A stretch of DNA of 64,000 nucleotides. Source: Agrocybe praecox (Eukaryota; Basidiomycota; Agaricomycetes; Agaricales; Agrocybaceae). Under the pieces are notes generated by a model that saw nothing but the letters and a program-made list of their open reading frames with translations, was not told the origin of the DNA and did no database searches. Shown piece after piece: positions 58,256-64,000 of the stretch. A program made the translations under genes and the position numbers. The stretch covers positions 372,001 through 436,000 of the forward strand of contig OZ024844.1 in NCBI GenBank assembly GCA_964017145.1, written 5' to 3'. The first letter of the stretch is position 1. Each line of letters opens with the position of its first letter.

Positions 58256-60452
58256 ACCACTTCATGAATTGACAAAGAAGGGAACAGTTTGGAGATGGGG
58301 ACTTAGACACCAGGAAGCTTTTGACCAGTTGAAACTTAAGGTCACATCCTCTCCTGTTTTGATTTTCCCTGATGATAATAAGCCTTATAAAGTTGAAGCA
58401 GATAGCTCAGATTATGCTACTGGGGCTGTCTTATCTCAGGAAGGATCAGATGGGAAATGGCATCCTGTTGCTTTTATGTCTAAGAGCCTCTCTGAAGTAG
58501 AAAGGAACTATGAGATCCATGACAAGGAAATGCTGGCTATTATCAGGGCACTAGATGAATGGAGACATTATCTTGAAGGGACTCAACATACCTTTGAGAT
58601 TTGGACAGATCACAAAAATCTAGAGTACTTTATGACTGCCCAGAAGCTAAGCAGAAGGCAAGCCAGATGGTCACTCTTTTTGTCCAGATTTGACTTCTCT
58701 CTTCATCATAGGCCTGGTAAAAAGTCATTGAAGCCAGATGCTCTGTCTAGGAGATCAGATCATAAGAAGGGGGAGAATGATAATGAAAATGTAGTTCTTC
58801 TCAAACCTTCCTACTTCAAAATCCAAGCTCTCAAACAGGGGCACACCATTTTGTCTGGTCCTGAGACTGATCTTCTTAAGAAAATCAGAGAAGCAAAGGA
58901 CATGGATGAAAAGGTTGTGAAGGCAGTACAGGAATTGAAGGGATCCTCAACCAAGAAGATAGAAGGACAGGAATGGGCAGAAGAGCAAAGACTTATTCTC
59001 TACAGAGGAAAAGTGTATGTTCCCAAGGACAAAGATCTTAGAAGGAAAATTGTGGAACTACATCATGATGCCTACATTGCTGGACATCCAGGAAAATGGA
59101 AGACAATAGAGCTTGTCTCTAGAAATTATTGGTGGCCAGGAATGTCTCACTATATTGCAGCCTACACTAGAAGCTGTGATAGATGTAACAGGACAAAGAC
59201 ATTTCCAGCTAAGCCTGTTGGCTTCCTGACTCCTACTAAAATTCCTTCTGATGTCTGGCAAACCATTACTGTGGACTTTATCACTGGATTACCTGAGTGT
59301 CAAGGGTACAATGCTATCATGATAGTTGTAGATAGGCTTAGCAAGATGATCCACATCATACCTACCACAGATGAGGTCACATCTGAAGGTACTGCTAAGC
59401 TCTACAGGGACTATGTTTGGAAATTGCATGGTCTACCTATCAAAATAATCTGTGATAGAGGTCCCCAGTTTGTCTCCAAGTTTATAAAAGAGCTCAACTC
59501 CTTACTAGGTATTCAGACTGCCTCATCTACAGCCTATCACCCCCAGACAGATGGTCAAACTGAGAGGGTAAATCAAGAAGTAGAACAATACCTCAGGCTC
59601 TTTATAAACCACAGACAAGATGATTGGGTAGAATGGTTGTCCTTAGCTGAATTCTCCTATAACAACAGAGTTCAAGCATCTACTAGGCAAACACCCTTCA
59701 TGCTCAATAATGGTAGACATCCCAGGATGGGCACAGAACCTCTTAGAGACAGCAAGATGGACACTGTAGATACCTTTGTGAAAAACATGGAAGAGGCCAG
59801 AAAAGAAGCAGAGTCTGCACTCAAAAAGGCTGCTGATGACATGGCCAAGTTCTATGATAGACACAGAGGTACACCTACTGAGTATAAGGTTGGGGACATG
59901 GTTTGGCTAGATGGCAAAGACTTAAAAACTGATAGGCCTTCCAAGAAATTGGAGGACAAAAGATATGGACCATACAAGATCACCAAAGTTGTTGGTCCAA
60001 ATGCCTATGAATTGAAATTGCCTCCTACCATGAAGATCCATCCTGTATTCAATGTGGTCAAGCTCATGCCCTATCATCCTGATCCAGTTGGTAGAAAGCC
60101 TCCTTCCAGACCTCCACCAGTTATCAAAGGAGAAAACCCTGAATGGGAAGTTGAGTACATCAAGGACAGCAGATTATTCAGAAATAAGCTGCAGTACTTG
60201 GTTAAATGGAAAAACTACCCAAATGAAGAAAGTACTTGGGAACCGGCAGAAAATTTGAAGAAGGCAGCTAAATCAATCAAGGAATTCCATGCAAAACACC
60301 CAGCTGCTCCCAGAAAAATTTCAGCCCTCACTTTTGATAGACTTTCATTTTCTCCCTTAATTAATTTTACTGAACCTCCACCTCCTCTGAAACCCTCCAA
60401 ACTCAGTCATACATGTGCACATTGTGGGAAATGTGCCTTAGAGAGGAGGTGA
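57744..60452 (+). CDS. Chimeric open frame: KDZ core fused to Ty3 RNase H-integrase-chromodomain (902 aa)
   Basis: One uninterrupted frame of 902 codons. Residues 1 to about 170 are the KDZ transposase core (FCGRSEMIFPSGIGNLQKG; ISYDIACQW) up to GNSTKTQGPGS. At about 58256 it switches without a stop to a Ty3 polyprotein, at the end of the reverse transcriptase: PLHELTKKGTVWRWG, then RNase H (VEADSSDYATGAVLS; DHKNLEYF), the integrase zinc region (H-x-H…CDRC), and the integrase core with Asp in VDFITGLP, Asp in CDRGPQF and Glu in TERVNQ. A chromodomain near the end reads YLVKWKNYPNEESTWEP. Whether it is expressed is unknown. The likely origin is a deletion that happened to keep frame. Confidence 0.75.
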   Translation: MEKASTRFSRGLRHTSVGRVFCGRSEMIFPSGIGNLQKGERFVHYQSTAGVLRTYSRFDRYANMDFIFGSAINNFNLPTVLISYDIACQWFVNLHKRNEDHWPEEIKLNEATKLIPAIPKLHEPMHGKAKHEVFSLNFIPGVGESDLEVPEHVCASHNSVGNSTKTQGPGSPLHELTKKGTVWRWGLRHQEAFDQLKLKVTSSPVLIFPDDNKPYKVEADSSDYATGAVLSQEGSDGKWHPVAFMSKSLSEVERNYEIHDKEMLAIIRALDEWRHYLEGTQHTFEIWTDHKNLEYFMTAQKLSRRQARWSLFLSRFDFSLHHRPGKKSLKPDALSRRSDHKKGENDNENVVLLKPSYFKIQALKQGHTILSGPETDLLKKIREAKDMDEKVVKAVQELKGSSTKKIEGQEWAEEQRLILYRGKVYVPKDKDLRRKIVELHHDAYIAGHPGKWKTIELVSRNYWWPGMSHYIAAYTRSCDRCNRTKTFPAKPVGFLTPTKIPSDVWQTITVDFITGLPECQGYNAIMIVVDRLSKMIHIIPTTDEVTSEGTAKLYRDYVWKLHGLPIKIICDRGPQFVSKFIKELNSLLGIQTASSTAYHPQTDGQTERVNQEVEQYLRLFINHRQDDWVEWLSLAEFSYNNRVQASTRQTPFMLNNGRHPRMGTEPLRDSKMDTVDTFVKNMEEARKEAESALKKAADDMAKFYDRHRGTPTEYKVGDMVWLDGKDLKTDRPSKKLEDKRYGPYKITKVVGPNAYELKLPPTMKIHPVFNVVKLMPYHPDPVGRKPPSRPPPVIKGENPEWEVEYIKDSRLFRNKLQYLVKWKNYPNEESTWEPAENLKKAAKSIKEFHAKHPAAPRKISALTFDRLSFSPLINFTEPPPPLKPSKLSHTCAHCGKCALERR

Positions 60453-60823
60453 TGTCAGGGTTTCCTCTATTTTTCTTTATTTATTTCGCATTTTTCCCTT
60501 TTGTAAATGTGTAGATATCTTATCTGCTTCATATCTTTGATTATCTCTTGATTATCATTTGATTAGATACTTATCACTTTAATTTCCCATGAGCATAGCC
60601 TCATTCATTCTACATCATTCCACATTATTCTTTTACTTTCTTTATGATGTTATTGCCTTACTCATCATTCCTTTCTATGATGTCATGGAGGAATATTCTA
60701 GAATAGCTGTAGGGTATATATACTGGACATGTAGGTAGCTGTAGCCCCAGCTTCAATCTCTTAGGATATCCACTATCATTGGTGTGATCTCTTAGAACCA
60801 TTGAGTGTCTCTCTCTCTCTTCA

Positions 60824-60859
<36 letters not shown>

Positions 60860-60911
60860 GCTTTGTCTTTGTTGGTGGCCTTGTCACACTGATCTTAGTG
60901 TTGCCCTGACA
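58256..60911 (+). mobile_element. 5'-truncated Ty3 chromodomain retroelement with its 3' LTR
   Basis: Starts at the junction with the KDZ sequence and ends with an intact LTR. The 5' LTR, gag, protease and most of the reverse transcriptase are missing. A purine-rich stretch (AGAGAGGAGGTGA) sits just before the LTR, as expected for second-strand priming. The coding part has no internal stop. Confidence 0.85.
60453..60911 (+). mobile_element. 3' LTR of the Ty3 element
   Basis: Runs from TGTCAGGG to CCCTGACA, 459 bp, with a (CT)n microsatellite near 60805-60860. It is a diverged copy of the solo LTR at 47390-47904. Its 3' end abuts the coding end of the minus-strand gene that follows. Confidence 0.9.
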
Positions 60912-62969
60912 GAAGGTCACCCTGGCAGAGGAACCGGCAATTTGACTTGTTGATGGAGAAGGGGTTGGGCTAAGAGCTTCGTCAACTTCCATAGCTTCTT
61001 GCTTTTCTTTGTCCTCAGCAAAACAAGCTTGTATAGCAAGGAAATGAAGGTAGCTGGCTTGCATATGGAGTTGACGGTCAACGGATAATTCAGGTGAGCT
61101 TTCAGGGAAAAGAGGGTGGAAACGGCGCTGCCCAGACGTAGGTGTAATTGGTGTACGTGGGCTGATAGGAAAAGGATGAACTCGTGGGGTACTAGTGGCT
61201 GCAGGGCCACTGGATTGGTCGCGAATAGAAGATGCAGGCGAAACAAGCGTGGATGATGTAGTAGGGGCTGGGCTCATAGGAAAAGGACGGGGCTGAAGCG
61301 TGGACAAGGCTGTAGGTGCCAAATGATCCCTGCTTGGGGCTGAAAGGGGTGGAGCGGCATCAAGCGCAGTCAAAATTCTGCTCTGATCGGCTGCAGACCC
61401 TGAGCTAGTTGCAGAGTTTGCAGCTTCGGTAGTGTTCAAAATTTCCCGAGACCCTGAGTTAGAGTTGGGATTCGGGATTTTCTTTCGTAGCCCGAAATAC
61501 AGTTGAAGGCTGCTGCGGGTCCCACGTATGCTGCGTGTGCTGGCACGGCGGCTAAGGGGAGACGGTGGTGGCGAACAAATCCGAGATGGTGAACCAAGTG
61601 GACGAGGTGGCAGACGAGGTGGTGAACAGGTACGAAATGGAGGAATTGCATCTCGATAAGATGGAAGATGAGCGAGACGTTCATCATCAGAGTCATCAAT
61701 AACAACGACTCGAGGATTTTGCCTACGAGTGACCAGGATAGGAGTATCTGGTACGAGAACTGTGCCCAAATTCTCGCCTGATACTTGAGAATTTGTGGCC
61801 TGATGTTGTGCTCCGCCACGCACGCTTAAGATTGGTGTATTATCCCTGGAATGAATGTGGATAGGCTGCGCTTGAGTACCAAGACGCACGGGGGTAGGTG
61901 CAGTGGATGCAACGTAAATCAGATCATCAACAGATCCTGCAGGATCTGCAGATGTGGATGAGGTCGCCGTGATTGCGCCAGAAGCATGGTTACTATTTGG
62001 TACTGTGGGTCCTCCCCGAGAAACCGAAGATGGTACGGCACGTCCAGGATCTGCCGATTGGGTCAAACCCATCTGTGGTACTTGTGATGGTGAGAGTGAC
62101 ATAGAAAAACTGTTGCGAACAATTCTGATGTTGCCATTGTTGAACTCTTGGGTGTAATGCATGATTGCTTCATCCCAGGTATAGAAGCTAGCGAAGGCGA
62201 GCAGCCTGAAATTGGCCAAAGGAAGGTGAGCAATCCTCCTATACATGATCCTTTTAGATTAGACTATTGACGCTAGAAATTAGAGAAAATTTACTCGCCA
62301 TGTCTCAAATATTCCGACCTCTTGGCCCGACGTAACGACGTAATAGCTAGGACCAAAAGGAGCAGCGGGTGGTTGGATGAGATTAGAGGGGTTGGGTGCT
62401 CGAATCGCCGAATGGTTAGCGTTGTAGGAAGCCCCGTGCTGCATGGCAACATTAGGTTCTAAGAGAAATGAGTTAGCTGAGATATACATTTTAATTAAGG
62501 GTAACGTACGGATGATCGAAGGATTTGGAGGTGCAGCCGCTAGCGAATCATAAATCAGAAAGAAAAAGAAAAAAGGACAGTCGATAAATGTGGAATATAC
62601 CTGGTGCAAGATTATTTCCTGCAGGGCCGTTGTTGAGTTGGCCGACGGTAGGCACGGATCCGACCATGTTCGATGTGGTATTGGGATTGGTGCGTGGGAT
62701 CGTAGAGGATTTCTGAGCATTGGTTTGTTTGGGGAGTTGCATGATGGTAGTTGATAAATTGGAGGTCTGGATGAACACTTTTTATGTGATTCAGTTAACA
62801 AGTATGAAACGGAGAACTCACCATGTATGTACCCTTCATTTTCCATTTGCGGCATAGGGTATTCGAAGACGTTCTTTTGGGAGAACCCTGTACGCAACGA
62901 GGAAGAGTTCCGAAAATGTGGTGGGCCGATTTCGTTAGGTGGTGGGTCGATTTTGTGAGCCGTCGCCAT
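60792..62969 (-). CDS. Head-to-head module, RNase H1 N-terminal-like protein, copy 2 (657 aa as it stands)
   Basis: Exons on the minus strand are 62822-62969, 62601-62777, 62510-62539, 62299-62458 and 60792-62250. The start gives MATAHKIDPPPNEIGPPHF. The domain is YYVVTSGQEVGIFETW, then SFYTWDEAIMHYTQEFNNG, the same viroplasmin/RNase H1 N-terminal-like fold as copy 1. The intron inside it needs a GC donor (GCGAGT). A very long Ser/Pro/Thr-rich tail follows, with LPSYRDAIPPFRTCSPPR and a cluster LSRRASTRSIRGTR. The last residues, after SSARVTF, are encoded by the retroelement LTR (an Arg/Glu-rich run), so the natural end has been replaced. It is divergent from the partner gene at 63157. Confidence 0.75.
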
Positions 62970-63156
62970 TTCTTTGGAGATCTAGATAATAAATACGTGA
63001 TTAAATCAAAAAATTTTGGAAGATAATAGACGCACCCTGACCTCATATTCTTTACGCGCACATTCCTTCAATTTCTGTTGACAAGAATTAGCAAGTTCAT
63101 GTAAGTATTTCCCTTGAACGGGCTTGAGAACGATGACTTACCTGATAACCCGTAGA

Positions 63157-64000
63157 ATGGTTAACCCAGGATCGTTCAAAGGGTCACGGAAGGAGTTCCT
63201 TCTCTCTGAGAAGGAGGCGTACGCAGCTGGAGTACAAGGTGGTTACGCGGCAGATGCCCTCGCCACTATTCAACATCGATATTTCAAGCGGTACCCGATT
63301 GAATTGCCTCACGACGAAGAGCCTTCCCAAGAGCACTTGAACGCTGTTGATGAAAATGCTCCAGACGTTGAGCTAGGTTCAGTTGATGAGGGATCGATGA
63401 CAGCAGACCAATTCCAAGACGAGCTAGCGAAGCGCCATGAACGGAAGAGACTTGTTGAATTCAGGAAAGCGGTATGTTTTTGTGACTGTGACCGATGACA
63501 ACGATGACGTAGCTGATTTCCTCATGTAGCAAATTAAGCGATGGCTGGCTTACCAGTTCATGAAGGATCATGACCTTGATCCTAAAGAATCTGGCGCTTC
63601 AAATCCCTATCGAATGCTACTCTGCAAGCTTACTGGACAACCGACCGCCCGTCCACATCACAGGTCTCCTGTTAATCTTTGGCGCGTCAACCATCGAGCG
63701 GAAATCGAAGAAGAGTTGAAGAGGCAAGTGATCGCTGATAACTTGCCTCGCCATGCATTCGCTGTTCGTCGAGAAAGGATCGCAAGAGACATGTTCAAGC
63801 TTCTCTTGTGCGTGGAGCAGGATAGCTGGGATCTTCAGGCTGCAGAGGAGCATGCCGTAGCATTTGCAAATTGGGAAAAGGAGTTGAAAGCTCCAATTTC
63901 AAATGCACCCGTCGATCGTCAAAGGTGAGTTTCGTAGGTTTCTATAGTCTCGAAATTTTACTGATTCGTCTCCCCTTGTAGATGTATACAAGGACTTGTG
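63157..64000 (+). CDS. Head-to-head module, Agaricomycete expanded family, copy 2 (5' part, runs off the window)
   Basis: Exons 63157-63471 and 63530-63924 are 315 and 395 nt, exactly the lengths of the first two exons of copy 1 at 50107-52320. A third exon begins near 63982 and leaves the window. The start gives MVNPGSFKGSRKEFLLSEKE; shared landmarks are FKRYPIELPHDEEP, QIKRWLAYQFMKD and HAVAFANWEKELK. The frame is intact. It is divergent from the RNase H1-like gene, so the pair is the mirror image of module copy 1. The function is unknown. Confidence 0.8.

Overview
The window is genomic DNA of a mushroom-forming basidiomycete (Agaricomycetes). Genes are split by many short introns of about 45-65 bp. 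The protein families are ones typical of that group: Plavaka and KDZ transposases, a Tet-like 2OG-Fe(II) oxygenase, DUF6532, RNase H1 N-terminal-like proteins and chromodomain Ty3 retroelements. I do not name a species. Exon coordinates were worked out by hand from reading frames and splice signals.

Region 1 (0.3-17.2 kb) is an island of AIG1/GIMAP-like G-domain proteins. It holds four apparently intact single-domain genes (266-1357 -, 1969-2909 +, 5150-6073 +, 6432-7547 -), a broken fifth with a long Ser/Thr-rich tail (8441-10469 -), two smaller relics, and a 13-exon gene (13031-17195 +). That last gene fuses an uncharacterised Agaricomycete N-terminal module to two tandem G domains. All seven Walker A motifs sit on separate 34-nt exons, so the family grew by local duplication. 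A 1.2-kb inverted-repeat element (10973-12151) sits inside the island.

Region 2 (17.2-21.5 kb) is AT-rich, repeat-built and without genes. Region 3 (21.5-27.2 kb) is a same-strand cassette: an uncharacterised gene, a Tet/JBP-like 2OG-Fe(II) oxygenase, and a DUF6532 gene. A miniature inverted-repeat element follows at 27.3-28.1 kb; related copies lie at 48.5 and 56.4 kb.

Region 4 (28-38 kb) is the most host-like part. It has a glycoprotein-like gene ending 47 bp before HEM14 (protoporphyrinogen oxidase, with an apparent one-base frameshift), an oxidoreductase pseudogene, tandem duplications and LTR relics.

Region 5 (38-47 kb) has an 874-residue uncharacterised Agaricomycete protein and then a Plavaka-type DNA transposon: a divergent accessory gene pair and a transposase with one frameshift. 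A solo LTR with a perfect 5-bp target duplication follows at 47.4 kb.

Region 6 (50-64 kb) contains two inverted copies of a head-to-head two-gene module. One gene has an RNase H1 N-terminal-like domain and the other belongs to a large Agaricomycete-specific family. Between them lie a small basic gene and a KDZ transposase relic fused in frame to the 3' half of a Ty3 retroelement. The most promising undescribed items are the tandem-G fusion and its island, the duplicated head-to-head module, the Tet-like/DUF6532 cassette and the KDZ-Ty3 chimera.
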